Positions 27,012-35,464 of a stretch of 64,000 nt of DNA are shown here, one piece after another; the first letter of the stretch is position 1; each line of letters starts with the position of its first letter. The DNA comes from Lachnospiraceae bacterium (GTDB lineage: Bacteria; Bacillota; Clostridia; Lachnospirales; Lachnospiraceae): the NCBI GenBank assembly GCA_024696945.1, contig JAILGF010000071.1, forward strand, positions 186,001 to 250,000. The letters are read 5' to 3'. A model generated the notes under the pieces. That model made no database searches. It was not told the origin of the DNA and saw only the letters and a list, made by a program, of their open reading frames with translations. Made by a program: the position numbers and the translations under genes.

Positions 27012-27509
27012 ATGAAAACATTGATAGTAATCGATATGCAGAATGATTTCATCGACGGAAGTCTTGGAACCAAGGAAGCCGTTCAGATAGTAGAGAATGT
27101 AAGATGCAAAATAGATGAATACAGGAAAAACGGCGACAGGGTAATCTTTACCAGGGATACGCATTATGATGATTACATGGATACCAATGAAGGTAAGCAT
27201 CTGCCCGTAGTTCACTGCATAGAAGGTACTAAGGGCTGGGAGATAAGGGACGGACTTATCTTTGACGGAGCGGATATAATTAATAAGCCAAGCTTCGGAT
27301 ATACCGGCTGGGGAGATTATGATTTTGAAGAGGTTGAGCTGGTAGGATTATGCACGGATATCTGCGTAGTTTCCAACGCTTTGATAATTAAGGCTCTGTT
27401 CCCTGAGATTAAGGTAAGCGTTGATCCCAAATGCTGTGCTGGAGTAACTCCCGAATCCCATGAGGCAGCACTTACTACAATGAAAATGTGCCAGATCGAG
27501 ATTGATTAA
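27012..27509 (+). CDS. Nicotinamidase-like cysteine hydrolase
   Basis: A 165-residue isochorismatase-fold hydrolase. The catalytic triad is Asp8 (IDMQND), Lys92 (INKPSF) and Cys118 (GLCTDIC). Metal-ligand positions typical of nicotinamidases are present: Asp49 and His51 (RDTHYDD) and His68 (HCIEGTKGWE). This favours nicotinamide or pyrazinamide deamidation over isochorismate hydrolysis. It lies alone between a repeat and the histidine promoter. Confidence 0.88.
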   Translation: MKTLIVIDMQNDFIDGSLGTKEAVQIVENVRCKIDEYRKNGDRVIFTRDTHYDDYMDTNEGKHLPVVHCIEGTKGWEIRDGLIFDGADIINKPSFGYTGWGDYDFEEVELVGLCTDICVVSNALIIKALFPEIKVSVDPKCCAGVTPESHEAALTTMKMCQIEID

Positions 27510-27515
27510 AAGACA

Positions 27516-27538
27516 TTTGTGCGGTTCAGCCGTACAAA
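27516..27538 (+). terminator. Possible terminator hairpin after the nicotinamidase-like gene
   Basis: A 9-bp stem (TTTGTGCGG with CCGTACAAA, one G-U) and a 5-nt loop just past the stop, followed by an AT-rich stretch rather than a clean T run. Confidence 0.45.
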
Positions 27539-27561
27539 ATTCTGAAATTTTAAAAATTTTC

Positions 27562-27591
27562 TTGACAAGATATAGGTTTGTTCGATATAAT
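27562..27591 (+). promoter_or_regulatory. Sigma-A promoter of the histidine genes
   Basis: TTGACA (27562-27567), 18 bp, TATAAT (27586-27591). The -10 box lies inside a perfect inverted repeat, so the promoter is probably repressed by a bound protein. Confidence 0.85.
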
Positions 27592-27599
27592 ACGAACAA
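27578..27599. promoter_or_regulatory. Palindromic operator over the his -10 box
   Basis: TTGTTCG, eight bases, CGAACAA: a perfect 7-bp inverted repeat centred on the -10 hexamer. The geometry suits a dimeric repressor. It differs from the Firmicute LexA box, which has the half-sites in the opposite order. The cognate regulator is not identifiable here. Confidence 0.65.
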
Positions 27600-27633
27600 T
27601 TCAATTTGCTAATCTGCTAATCTGGTAACATGT

Positions 27634-27653
27634 TATCACTTCACAGTGATAAA
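27634..27653 (+). promoter_or_regulatory. Leader hairpin upstream of hisZ
   Basis: A perfect 8-bp stem (TTATCACT with AGTGATAA) and tetraloop in the short hisZ leader, preceded by a doubled CTAATCTG. The leader is too short for a T-box. Any role is unknown. Confidence 0.45.
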
Positions 27654-27677
27654 GCAAAGATATAAAAGGTGAAAAAC

Positions 27678-28778
27678 ATGAATAAGCGACTTTATACGAC
27701 TCCCGAAGGAGTACGTGACGTATATGACGGTGAATGCAGGCGGAAGCTTGACCTTGAGGCAAAGCTCAGAAGCCGTTTGCATCTGTATGGTTTTGAGGAT
27801 ATTGAGACACCTACGTTTGAATATTTTGAGGTATTCAGCGAGGAACGCGGTACCGTAAAAGCAAGGGATATGTACAAGTTCTTTGACAGGGACGGAAATA
27901 CCCTTGTTTTAAGACCTGATATGACTCCTTCCATCGCAAGGTGTGCGGCAAAGTATTTTAAGGATGAAACAGGACCTGTAAGATTCTGCTACTGCGGTCA
28001 TACATTTATAAACAACTCTGAATATCAGGGAAAGCAGAAGGAAACAACACAGCTTGGATGTGAGCTTATAAATGACTCGTCCGTTATCGCGGATGCTGAA
28101 ATGCTGGCAGCAATGATCGACTGTTTGCTCGAAGCCGGTCTTAAGGAGTTTAGGATTGATATCGGGGACGTCCGTTTCTTTAAGGCTTTGGTCAACGAAT
28201 CAGAGTTAGAAGAAGATAAGATCCAGGTTTTAAAGGATTATATTGTTGATAAGAACAGCTTCGGTCTGGTGGATTTCCTTAAGGAAGAAAATGTATCCGC
28301 GGACATGATAGAAATATTCAAACTGCTTCCTTCGCAGTTCGGCGGAGTTGAGTGCCTTGACAGCATCAGCACGATCACATCGAACCAAGAAGCTTTATCA
28401 GCCATCAGCCATCTGAAAAAGCTTTATGAAATGATGAAGGCCTATGGCTTTGAAAAGTATGTGGGTTTTGATCTTGGAATGATAAGCAAGTATGAATATT
28501 ATACAGGAATTATATTCCATGCGTTTACATATGATGTAGGTGAGCCGATAGCGTCCGGCGGAAGATACGATAACCTTGTTGGACAGTTCGGAAAGAAGGC
28601 AGCAGCCATAGGAATGACCATTATTACGGAAAAATTGCTTCTGGCGCTCACCAGACAGGGATTGCTTTCTGCTGAGAATTCTGTTCCGGAAATAATAGAT
28701 GCCCAAGGAACCGAAAGCGATGCGATAAAAAAAGCAGCTGCCCTTAGAAAAGAAGGCAAGAGCTGTATATTACGTTAA
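27678..28778 (+). CDS. hisZ: ATP phosphoribosyltransferase regulatory subunit
   Basis: HisZ is a catalytically inactive histidyl-tRNA synthetase paralogue that activates short-form HisG and mediates histidine feedback. The 366-residue protein begins with TTPEGVRDVY and keeps the class II synthetase motifs LRPDMTPSIARCAAKYF and the late GGRYDNLVGQFG. It lacks the C-terminal anticodon domain. The ATG at 27678 is used because AAAAGGTG lies six bases upstream; the in-frame GTG at 27669 is inside that site. It is the first gene of the operon, directly followed by hisG. Confidence 0.95.
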   Translation: MNKRLYTTPEGVRDVYDGECRRKLDLEAKLRSRLHLYGFEDIETPTFEYFEVFSEERGTVKARDMYKFFDRDGNTLVLRPDMTPSIARCAAKYFKDETGPVRFCYCGHTFINNSEYQGKQKETTQLGCELINDSSVIADAEMLAAMIDCLLEAGLKEFRIDIGDVRFFKALVNESELEEDKIQVLKDYIVDKNSFGLVDFLKEENVSADMIEIFKLLPSQFGGVECLDSISTITSNQEALSAISHLKKLYEMMKAYGFEKYVGFDLGMISKYEYYTGIIFHAFTYDVGEPIASGGRYDNLVGQFGKKAAAIGMTIITEKLLLALTRQGLLSAENSVPEIIDAQGTESDAIKKAAALRKEGKSCILR

Positions 28779-28792
28779 CCGGGTAAAAAGAT

Positions 28793-29437
28793 ATGAGAAA
28801 AATAACAATAGCCCTTGCAAAGGGCCGACTGGCTAAACAGTCAATGAAAATACTTAATCAGCTTGGTATCAGATGTGATGAAATGAACGATCCGGATACC
28901 AGAAAGCTTATATTCGAAGATCCCGAGCACGGATTCAGGTTCTTCCTTGCAAAAGCAAACGATGTTCCCACATATGTTGAGCATGGTGCCGCTGATATCG
29001 GTATTGTAGGAAAGGATACCATCGTTGAAGAAAACAGGAGCCTGTATGAGGTCCTTGACTTAAATCTCGGAAAATGCAGAATGTGTGTTGCAGGTCCATC
29101 AAGTGCAAAAGAGTGCCTTAACAACGGTTCATTGATAAGGGTTGCAACCAAATACCCTAAAATAGCTAAGGACTATTTCAATAATACAAAGCACCAGACG
29201 GTAGAAATAATAAAGCTTAATGGTTCTGTTGAGCTTGCTCCTATAGTCGGGCTCTCCGAGGTTATAGTGGATATTGTTGAAACCGGTTCAACACTCCGTG
29301 AAAACGGGCTGGAGGTTTTAGAGGAAATCCTTCCTCTTTCCGCAAGAGTAGTGGTTAATAAGGTTAGCATGAAGATGGAGCAGGAACGTATCACTAAACT
29401 GATCCGTGACATGAAGCAGATCGTGGAGTCATCGTGA
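28793..29437 (+). CDS. hisG: ATP phosphoribosyltransferase, short catalytic subunit
   Basis: First step of histidine synthesis, joining PRPP to ATP. At 214 residues it is the short form without the regulatory ACT-like domain, so it needs HisZ, encoded immediately upstream. Family segments include ALAKGRLAKQS, the GAADIGIVGKD loop and the PRPP-binding IVDIVETGSTLRENGL. The stop is 14 bp of intergenic away from hisZ on the left and a repeat lies on the right before hisD. Confidence 0.96.
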   Translation: MRKITIALAKGRLAKQSMKILNQLGIRCDEMNDPDTRKLIFEDPEHGFRFFLAKANDVPTYVEHGAADIGIVGKDTIVEENRSLYEVLDLNLGKCRMCVAGPSSAKECLNNGSLIRVATKYPKIAKDYFNNTKHQTVEIIKLNGSVELAPIVGLSEVIVDIVETGSTLRENGLEVLEEILPLSARVVVNKVSMKMEQERITKLIRDMKQIVESS

Positions 29438-29469
29438 GTAAAGTTCGTCACGGCATCATGGGTGTAATT

Positions 29470-29496
29470 GTCATCCTGAGCGTAGCGAAGGATCTT
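29470..29496. repeat. GTCATTCTGAG-type repeat between hisG and hisD
   Basis: One 27-bp arm (GTCATCCTGAGCGTAGCG...) inside the histidine operon, unpaired. Read-through must cross it if hisD depends on the hisZ promoter. Confidence 0.75.
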
Positions 29497-29540
29497 AAAA
29501 AAGTTTAATATAGTAGCTTTATAGGCAGGAGGTTGATAGA

Positions 29541-30833
29541 ATGAGGATAGTTAAATTAGATGAGAATTCAAAGAAGGATCTGCTGGTCAAGCTTTTAAAG
29601 AGAAGCCCTTCACAATATACCGAATATGAGAATACTGTTGCTCAGATTATCGAGAATATCAGGGCAGGAAAAGACAGGGCACTTTTTGATTATACAAAAC
29701 AGTTTGATAAATGCGATATAAATGCGGACAATATCGAGGTAACCGAAGAAGAGTTCAAGGAGGCTTATGAAACCATAGATCCCGAGCTTTTGGGTACCAT
29801 CAGAAAGTCTGCAGCAAATATTAAGAAATTCCATGAAAAACAGAAGCAGAGAAGCTGGTTCGATACGGATGAAAACGGAATCTTCTTAGGACAGAAGGTA
29901 ACCGCGATAGAGAAGGTCGGAGTATATGTTCCCGGCGGAAAGGCAGCACTTGCTTCTTCAGTTCTTATGAATATCATTCCTGCTAAGGTTGCGGGCGTAG
30001 CAAGCATTAATATGTGTACACCTCCCAATGCGGAAGGCAAGGTAAATAACGCGATACTTGTTGCTGCAAAGGAAGCGGGTGCTGACAGAGTATTTAAGGC
30101 AGGCGGAGCACAGGCTATAGCCTCCATGGCTTACGGTACCGAATCCATTCCGAAGGTTGATAAGGTTGTAGGCCCCGGAAATATTTATGTTGCACTTGCA
30201 AAAAAGAGAGTTTACGGAAACGTTGGTATAGATTCGATTGCCGGCCCCAGCGAGATACTGGTACTTGCCGATGAGACTGCAAATGCCAGATTTGTTGCTG
30301 CAGATCTGTTGAGCCAGGCAGAGCATGACGAGCTTGCTTCCGCTATACTTATTACAACCAGTCAGGAACTTGCTGAAAAGGTTTCTGATGAGGTTAAGGC
30401 ATTTACAGAGAAGCTTTCAAGAAAGGCCATTATCGATAAATCACTTGAGAACTATGGGTATATCCTTGTTGCGGATACTATAGATGAAGCAATTGATGCA
30501 GTAAATGAGATAGCTTCCGAGCACTTGGAGGTTCTTACAAAGGATCCTTTTGTAACTCTTTCAAAGATAAGGAACGCAGGCGCAATATTCCTCGGTTCAT
30601 ATTCAAGCGAGCCTTTGGGAGATTATTTTGCAGGTCCTAACCACATCCTTCCTACCAACGGAACCGCAAGATTCTTCTCAGCACTTTCCGTTGATGATTT
30701 CATCAAGAAATCAAGCGTTATCGCATATTCAAGAGAGGCACTTGAGTCGATCCACAAGGATATAGAGAGATTTGCCGAGGCAGAGGGACTTACTGCTCAC
30801 GCAAATTCGGTGGCTGTACGCTTCGAAAAATAA
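29541..30833 (+). CDS. hisD: Histidinol dehydrogenase
   Basis: Oxidises L-histidinol to histidine in two NAD+ steps with a catalytic zinc. The 430-residue length is standard. Visible blocks are KVGVYVPGGKAALASSVL, the nucleotide region VDKVVGPGNIYVALAK, IAGPSEILVLAD and the zinc/base segment SQAEHDELASA. SEHLEVLT and AGPNHILPT follow. AGGAGGTTGATAG precedes the ATG. HisB follows 18 bp after its stop. Confidence 0.97.
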   Translation: MRIVKLDENSKKDLLVKLLKRSPSQYTEYENTVAQIIENIRAGKDRALFDYTKQFDKCDINADNIEVTEEEFKEAYETIDPELLGTIRKSAANIKKFHEKQKQRSWFDTDENGIFLGQKVTAIEKVGVYVPGGKAALASSVLMNIIPAKVAGVASINMCTPPNAEGKVNNAILVAAKEAGADRVFKAGGAQAIASMAYGTESIPKVDKVVGPGNIYVALAKKRVYGNVGIDSIAGPSEILVLADETANARFVAADLLSQAEHDELASAILITTSQELAEKVSDEVKAFTEKLSRKAIIDKSLENYGYILVADTIDEAIDAVNEIASEHLEVLTKDPFVTLSKIRNAGAIFLGSYSSEPLGDYFAGPNHILPTNGTARFFSALSVDDFIKKSSVIAYSREALESIHKDIERFAEAEGLTAHANSVAVRFEK

Positions 30834-30851
30834 ATAGGCTTGGAGGAGTAT

Positions 30852-31436
30852 ATGAGAACAGCGGAAGTTAGCAGAAAAACCAAGGAAACCGATATTTATA
30901 TAAAGCTGGATCTTGACGGTACAGGTAAATCCAATATCGACACCGGCATAGGCTTCTTTGATCATATGCTTATAAGCTTTGCAAAGCACAGCTTTATAGA
31001 TCTGGAGGTAAAGGTAAAAGGAGATCTTCAGGTTGACGGACATCACTCGGTAGAGGATACCGGAATTGTGCTTGGAGAGGCTTTGAAAAAGGCTTTAGGT
31101 GATAAAGCCGGTATAAAGAGATACGGAAGCAGCATTCTTCCGATGGATGAGACTCTTGTCCTTGCAGCTGTTGATTTCTGCGGAAGACCGTATTTAAATT
31201 ACAACCTCACATTCACAATGCCCAAGATAGGTGAGCTTGACAGCGAGCTGATAAGAGAGTTCTTCTATGCAGTTTCATATTCAGCTGCAATGAACCTTCA
31301 CATAAAACAGCTGGACGGAACAAACTGCCACCATATCGCCGAGGCTGCATTTAAGGCATTCGCAAAAGCAGTGGATGAGGCAAAAACTGTAGATCCGAGA
31401 GTGTCAGGCACACTTTCAACCAAGGGTAGTCTGTAA
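30852..31436 (+). CDS. hisB: Imidazoleglycerol-phosphate dehydratase
   Basis: Manganese-dependent dehydratase of histidine synthesis. The 194-residue protein has both pairs of metal motifs: FFDHML with DGHHSVEDTG, and the later MNLHIKQLDGTNCHHIAEA. It is the stand-alone form without a fused phosphatase. The ATG at 30852 has GGAGGAG three to four bases upstream; a TTG at 30840 overlaps that site and is rejected. After it the operon is broken by an oppositely oriented gene. Confidence 0.96.
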   Translation: MRTAEVSRKTKETDIYIKLDLDGTGKSNIDTGIGFFDHMLISFAKHSFIDLEVKVKGDLQVDGHHSVEDTGIVLGEALKKALGDKAGIKRYGSSILPMDETLVLAAVDFCGRPYLNYNLTFTMPKIGELDSELIREFFYAVSYSAAMNLHIKQLDGTNCHHIAEAAFKAFAKAVDEAKTVDPRVSGTLSTKGSL

Positions 31437-31437
31437 A

Positions 31438-31468
31438 ATCAATCACAGAACCGTCCCGCTGATTGATC
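31438..31468. terminator. Inverted repeat between converging hisB and tmcAL
   Basis: ATCAATCA and TGATTGAT flank a 14-15 nt GC-rich loop between the two convergent stop codons. There is no T tract, so termination is only a guess. Confidence 0.35.
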
Positions 31469-31485
31469 AATGATTGAAAATTATA

Positions 31486-32802
31486 TTATAAAATGATTGG
31501 ACCGGTTTTAAGATCTTCTGTAAAACCGGTCTTGAATTTTTCAAAGCAGACCTGTGCGTAAAGATTTGAAGCATATACATCAAGCTTAAAGCAAGGATTG
31601 TTTAAAGGACCGTCTGCAGGTTTGGTAACAATATCTATCAGCTCGGAATAACGCAGATTCCTTAAGAATTCAGAACATGTTTTCTTAAAACCGAGCACAC
31701 GTAAATAAGGCTTTTGACTATCTGACGCGGAAACAGAAGAGCTATAATCCTGCTGCAGGAAACGATAAGCATCAGTATAAGCCGGACACAGCAATATCCT
31801 GAAAAGAGCCCTGCTTATGGCTGTATATGTAAAGCATTTTGATTTGAGATCCATAATAAGATCGGAAATAATAAGCTTCTTACCTCTGAATTCTATCAGC
31901 TTGTGGATAAGGTCAGGGTTTATATCCGGAATAGAAAACAGCTCCTCATCAGAACAGGAATTCAGACGCATGTAGAGCATGGAGCTGAAATCGTTTTCAG
32001 TGATTGGAAGATATTTTCCATAGTTATCTGACACGATTTTTAGTACATCATTTGAAAGGGAGTTGTTAAGAGGCGAAAAATCAGGAGTTCCGGAAGTACC
32101 GACTAAATTTTCTAAAAAGTCTCTGATTGCAGTTGCGGAAGACAAATTTTTTAATTCCGGATCAAAATGATCTGCACCGATTCTTTTGATCGCCATAATT
32201 TCGGGAAGGTTTATTACATTCACCGGATCCTTACACTCATCGGGTTCAGGTGTGGAATTAAGCTTCTTTAGCCTCAGAAGCGCACGGATGTATTCTATTC
32301 CAAGAAGATTGTTAGGAGTATAGAGCAGCGATTGGAGATTCCCCAGAGCATCGCTTAAGGCCTTTGAAAATGCGGAAGGATAGGATAGACCGCTCTTTAT
32401 CTGGGCGGACAGTTCTTCCTTAAACTCAGGGGTTGCGGTATATTCCTCAATAATAGAGGCACATTTTACAAGAGCTTCGGTATCACCGCATTCACTTCCG
32501 AAACAGAGCCAGTCTATCTGACCGGTGGAGAGCAGCAGCTTTAAAGCTCCCTCCGCAAACATCTCGGCACTGCCGAGGCTGTAAATGACAGGAAGCTCAA
32601 ATACGATATCGGCACCGTCCTTAAGAGCCATTTCGGTCCGCAGATTTTTGTTGCATACGGCAGGAGCGCCGCGCTGGACAAAATCCCCGCTCATTATGAC
32701 GACGCAGCAGTAGGCACCGGTGAGCAGCTTGGCCTGCTCAATCAGGTACTTGTGGCCATTATGGAAAGGATTGAATTCTGCGATTATTCCTACGGTTTTC
32801 AT
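31486..32802 (-). CDS. tmcAL: tRNA(Met) cytidine acetate ligase
   Basis: TmcAL (formerly YlbM) activates acetate with ATP and acetylates the wobble cytidine of elongator tRNA-Met. The N-terminus GIIAEFNPFHNGHKYLIEQA carries the nucleotidyltransferase HxGH motif, followed by MSGDFVQRGAPAV. The 438-residue length matches the family. It is on the minus strand between hisB and hisA and has no link to histidine synthesis, so it divides the pathway genes into two units. Confidence 0.92.
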   Translation of the reverse strand: MKTVGIIAEFNPFHNGHKYLIEQAKLLTGAYCCVVIMSGDFVQRGAPAVCNKNLRTEMALKDGADIVFELPVIYSLGSAEMFAEGALKLLLSTGQIDWLCFGSECGDTEALVKCASIIEEYTATPEFKEELSAQIKSGLSYPSAFSKALSDALGNLQSLLYTPNNLLGIEYIRALLRLKKLNSTPEPDECKDPVNVINLPEIMAIKRIGADHFDPELKNLSSATAIRDFLENLVGTSGTPDFSPLNNSLSNDVLKIVSDNYGKYLPITENDFSSMLYMRLNSCSDEELFSIPDINPDLIHKLIEFRGKKLIISDLIMDLKSKCFTYTAISRALFRILLCPAYTDAYRFLQQDYSSSVSASDSQKPYLRVLGFKKTCSEFLRNLRYSELIDIVTKPADGPLNNPCFKLDVYASNLYAQVCFEKFKTGFTEDLKTGPIIL

Positions 32803-32930
32803 TGACGGCTCCTTTATTTGAATATAGTTTGATCATACTTTGATTTTACTTTTTAAGTATATCATTAAAAATACTAAATGTATAGATTGCAATTAATGAT
32901 TTTTACTTGCTAATTCATAGGGATTTATGG

Positions 32931-33006
32931 TATTATATAACAAAGATGCGAAGCATCGTTTTATTACCGCGGAAACGCAGAAGGCATTTTCGCGGTAACG
33001 TTGACA
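32931..33006 (+). repeat. Two-hairpin leader element, copy 1 (before hisA)
   Basis: Starts with a -10-like TATTATATAAC, then hairpin 1 (GATGC-GAA-GCATC, 32945-32957) and hairpin 2 (32966-32996, stem ACCGCG.../...CGCGGT), ending near TTGAC. The hairpin-2 stem base pair that is A-T at 52513 is C-G here, a compensatory change. A possible -35 TTGCTA lies at 32907-32912. It is 27 nt upstream of the hisA start. Confidence 0.8.
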
Positions 33007-33032
33007 AAGTGTATATGGAAAAGAGGCAAAAT

Positions 33033-33767
33033 ATGAGAATTTATCCCGCTATCGATATCAGAGGAGGCAAATGCGTAAGGCTTCGCCAGGGTGTGTTTGC
33101 CGACATGACAATATATAACGACGATCCTGTAAGTGTTGCATTGGGCTTTAAGGAAGCCGGAGCCGAATACATCCACGTAGTAGATCTTGACGGAGCACTG
33201 GAAGGATACAGCGTAAATGCTGAGGTTATCTCAAAGATAGCCAATGAAACCGGACTCCCGGTGCAGACCGGCGGCGGTATCAGGACGTTGGAGAACATCG
33301 AAACAAAGCTTAAGGCAGGAGTGGCCAGGGTTATCATCGGTACTAAGGCTGTTAAGGAGCCTATGTTTATGAAGGCAGCTCTTGACAAATTTGGTGCTGA
33401 ACACATAGTGGCAGGCCTGGACGGAAAATTTGGAAAGGCTGCTGTCGCAGGCTGGGAAAAAGAAAGCGAATTCGATATTATTGATCTGGCATTGAAATTC
33501 AAGGGTTACGGCTTAAGGACAGTCGTTTATACCGACATTTCAAGGGACGGTATGCTTACAGGTCCCGACTATGATTACACTTCAAGGCTTGTAAACGAAA
33601 CAGGACTTGATATCATCGCATCCGGCGGCATAGGATCGGCGGAGGATATTGACAGAATAGCCGAAAAGGGTGTCGAAGGAGTTATTACCGGTAAGGCTAT
33701 CTATGAAGGAAAGATCGACCTAAAGGAAGTACTGAAGAAATATAGGAATACACCATCAGCCGACTGA
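33033..33767 (+). CDS. hisA: ProFAR isomerase
   Basis: HisA performs the Amadori isomerisation of ProFAR to PRFAR on a TIM barrel. The 244-residue protein has the catalytic Asp in [10 protein letters not shown], the phosphate-binding GGGIR and ASGGIG loops, and the second Asp in [10 protein letters not shown]. The ATG at 33033 with AAGAGG upstream is the family start; longer in-frame starts run into the two-hairpin element and are rejected. It begins the second histidine unit. Confidence 0.96.
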   Translation: MRIYPAIDIRGGKCVRLRQGVFADMTIYNDDPVSVALGFKEAGAEYIHVVDLDGALEGYSVNAEVISKIANETGLPVQTGGGIRTLENIETKLKAGVARVIIGTKAVKEPMFMKAALDKFGAEHIVAGLDGKFGKAAVAGWEKESEFDIIDLALKFKGYGLRTVVYTDISRDGMLTGPDYDYTSRLVNETGLDIIASGGIGSAEDIDRIAEKGVEGVITGKAIYEGKIDLKEVLKKYRNTPSAD

Positions 33768-33817
33768 AACAGAATGAGTCGTATGAGGTGCATATAAAAG
33801 CAGGAGTTAGTGATAGG

Positions 33818-35131
33818 ATGAAAAAGATAATTACTTATATCAATTGTGAAAACGAAACTATAGAAAACTGTGTCAACAGCTGTAGGGAATACGAAAATAA
33901 CGGTGCAGATGAGCTGTATATTTACAGTGCAGCAGAATCGGAGGAGGAGCACGAGAATCTTTTCGCTCTGGTAAAAGAGGTTGTAAGGCGTGTAGATATC
34001 CCTGTAATGATCGGAACAAGGGTAAAAAGATTTGAGGATATAAAGAAAGCATTCTATACCGGTGCAAAGAGTGTAGTTTTAAGGTATAGCGACATTCAGG
34101 GCAATGACCTTATTAAGCAGGGGTGTGAGCGTTTCGGAAAAGACAGTATTGTTATTGAGATCAATATGGATCCTGAGACTGCTACTGATGTATTTACCGA
34201 TAAAGAAACCTTTGATTCGGATTATTACGGTGCCCTTCTTTTTAAGCACGTTGTTATATCCGAAAAACTGAAAAATACCATAAAGGATATGAAGGTACCG
34301 GTTATTATAAGGGACAGCCTTATAAGGAACGATATACTCTCGCTTATTTCTATTGAGAATGTATCGGGTATAGCAACCAATTTCTATGCTTCAAAATCAC
34401 TTCCTTCAGACGTGCCTTTTATAGACGGACCCAGCACTCAGGCCGGAAGCGGAATTATGCAGGTTAAGAGAAGCCTTAAGGAAGACGGTGTTGATGTTAA
34501 TACCTTTGACAGCAAGCTTAAATACAGCGACCTTAAGAAAAACAGCGATGGTATGGTGCCTGTTATAGTTCAGGATTACAGAAATAACGAGGTCCTGATG
34601 CTCGCCTACATGAATGAGGAAGCCTTCAACAAGACGGTTGAAACAGGTATAATGACATATTTCTCAAGATCCAGGCAGGAGCTTTGGATAAAGGGACTGA
34701 CATCAGGACATTACCAGTATGTTAAGGAACTTATAGCAGACTGCGATAACGATACACTTCTTGCAAAGGTTGAACAGATAGGCGCTGCATGTCATACGGG
34801 AAACAGGTCATGCTTCTTTAATGAAATGCTCAAGCATGAATATGAAGAGAAAAATGCATATGCTGTGCTTAAAAATCTGTATGACGTTATTGTTGACAGA
34901 AAGCTTCATCCCAAGGAAGGGTCATACACCAATTATCTTTTTGACAAGGGTATTGACAAGATACTTAAGAAATGCGGAGAAGAGGCAACCGAGATTGTGA
35001 TCGCCGCAAAAAATCCAAATGCGGAAGAGCTTAAGTACGAGATAGCCGATTTTCTCTACCATGTTTCTGTACTTATGGTAGAGTGCAAGGTTGATTGGGA
35101 AGACATTGTTGAGGAATTATCAAAACGATAA
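33818..35131 (+). CDS. hisIE: HisF-like domain fused to HisI-HisE
   Basis: A 437-residue three-part protein. Residues about 1-210 are a HisA/HisF-like TIM barrel, but the first-strand catalytic Asp and the basic residue after it are missing ([14 protein letters not shown]) and the usual glycine-rich phosphate loops are eroded, so it is probably inactive as HisF. Residues about 235-335 are HisI, phosphoribosyl-AMP cyclohydrolase, with ADCDNDTLL and CHTGNRSCF metal ligands. Residues about 345-437 are HisE, phosphoribosyl-ATP pyrophosphatase, with GEEATE and EIADFLYH. Together HisIE catalyses steps 2 and 3. The ATG at 33818 is the likely start. A genuine hisF, hisH or hisC is not in this window. 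Confidence 0.9.
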   Translation: MKKIITYINCENETIENCVNSCREYENNGADELYIYSAAESEEEHENLFALVKEVVRRVDIPVMIGTRVKRFEDIKKAFYTGAKSVVLRYSDIQGNDLIKQGCERFGKDSIVIEINMDPETATDVFTDKETFDSDYYGALLFKHVVISEKLKNTIKDMKVPVIIRDSLIRNDILSLISIENVSGIATNFYASKSLPSDVPFIDGPSTQAGSGIMQVKRSLKEDGVDVNTFDSKLKYSDLKKNSDGMVPVIVQDYRNNEVLMLAYMNEEAFNKTVETGIMTYFSRSRQELWIKGLTSGHYQYVKELIADCDNDTLLAKVEQIGAACHTGNRSCFFNEMLKHEYEEKNAYAVLKNLYDVIVDRKLHPKEGSYTNYLFDKGIDKILKKCGEEATEIVIAAKNPNAEELKYEIADFLYHVSVLMVECKVDWEDIVEELSKR

Positions 35132-35160
35132 ATAGTTTCAGATTTTGGGGTAGGTAGATT

Positions 35161-35352
35161 ATGGAAAACGGGTTAAAAAACTGTCCGTTCTGCGGATCGG
35201 CAGATATACACATAATTGACAGGATAGACTGCTCAGACGGTCTGCACACCTATTATCATGCAAGATGCAAGGAATGCGGTGTATCTACAAATGAATATTC
35301 TTCTCAGTTTGACGCCATTGTGGCATGGAACAGGAGAGCAGAAGATAATTAA
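35161..35352 (+). CDS. Lar-like small zinc-ribbon protein
   Basis: A 63-residue protein with CPFCGS near the start, CKECG in the middle and a closing AIVAWNRR, the pattern of Lar restriction-alleviation domains. Lar in phage Rac modulates EcoKI, but most chromosomal members are uncharacterised and the four-Cys knuckle only shows zinc binding. It follows hisIE by 29 bp and precedes a strong terminator, so it ends that transcript. Confidence 0.8.
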   Translation: MENGLKNCPFCGSADIHIIDRIDCSDGLHTYYHARCKECGVSTNEYSSQFDAIVAWNRRAEDN

Positions 35353-35375
35353 AGCAGGGATACCCTGCTTTTTTT
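35352..35375 (+). terminator. Rho-independent terminator of the hisA unit
   Basis: An 8-bp stem (AAGCAGGG with CCCTGCTT), a 3-nt loop and a run of T. It begins at the stop codon of the zinc-ribbon gene. Confidence 0.92.
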
Positions 35376-35417
35376 AATAAAACGTTTGCGAATAAAACTG
35401 TTATTATCGGTGGCGCG

Positions 35418-35449
35418 ACAGGCACGTCATCGATAAGGGTTATGCCTGT
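35418..35449. promoter_or_regulatory. Inverted repeat before the sugar ABC operon
   Basis: ACAGGCA and TGCCTGT separated by 18 nt, ending about 15 nt before the binding-protein start. It could be an operator or a leader hairpin. No convincing -35/-10 pair was found with it. Confidence 0.4.
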
Positions 35450-35464
35450 AATAAGGAACGAAAA

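Noticed and set aside
27578-27599. LexA (SOS) box at the histidine promoter
   Set aside because: The half-sites are GTTCG then CGAAC, the reverse of the Firmicute CGAAC-N4-GTTCG arrangement, and the spacing is eight.
27592-27677. T-box or histidine attenuator before hisZ
   Set aside because: The leader is under 90 nt, with no T-box sequence and no His-codon leader peptide.
35161-35352. Prophage remnant suggested by the Lar-like gene
   Set aside because: No integrase, phage structural genes or attachment repeats lie nearby; Lar-like zinc ribbons also occur in ordinary chromosomes.
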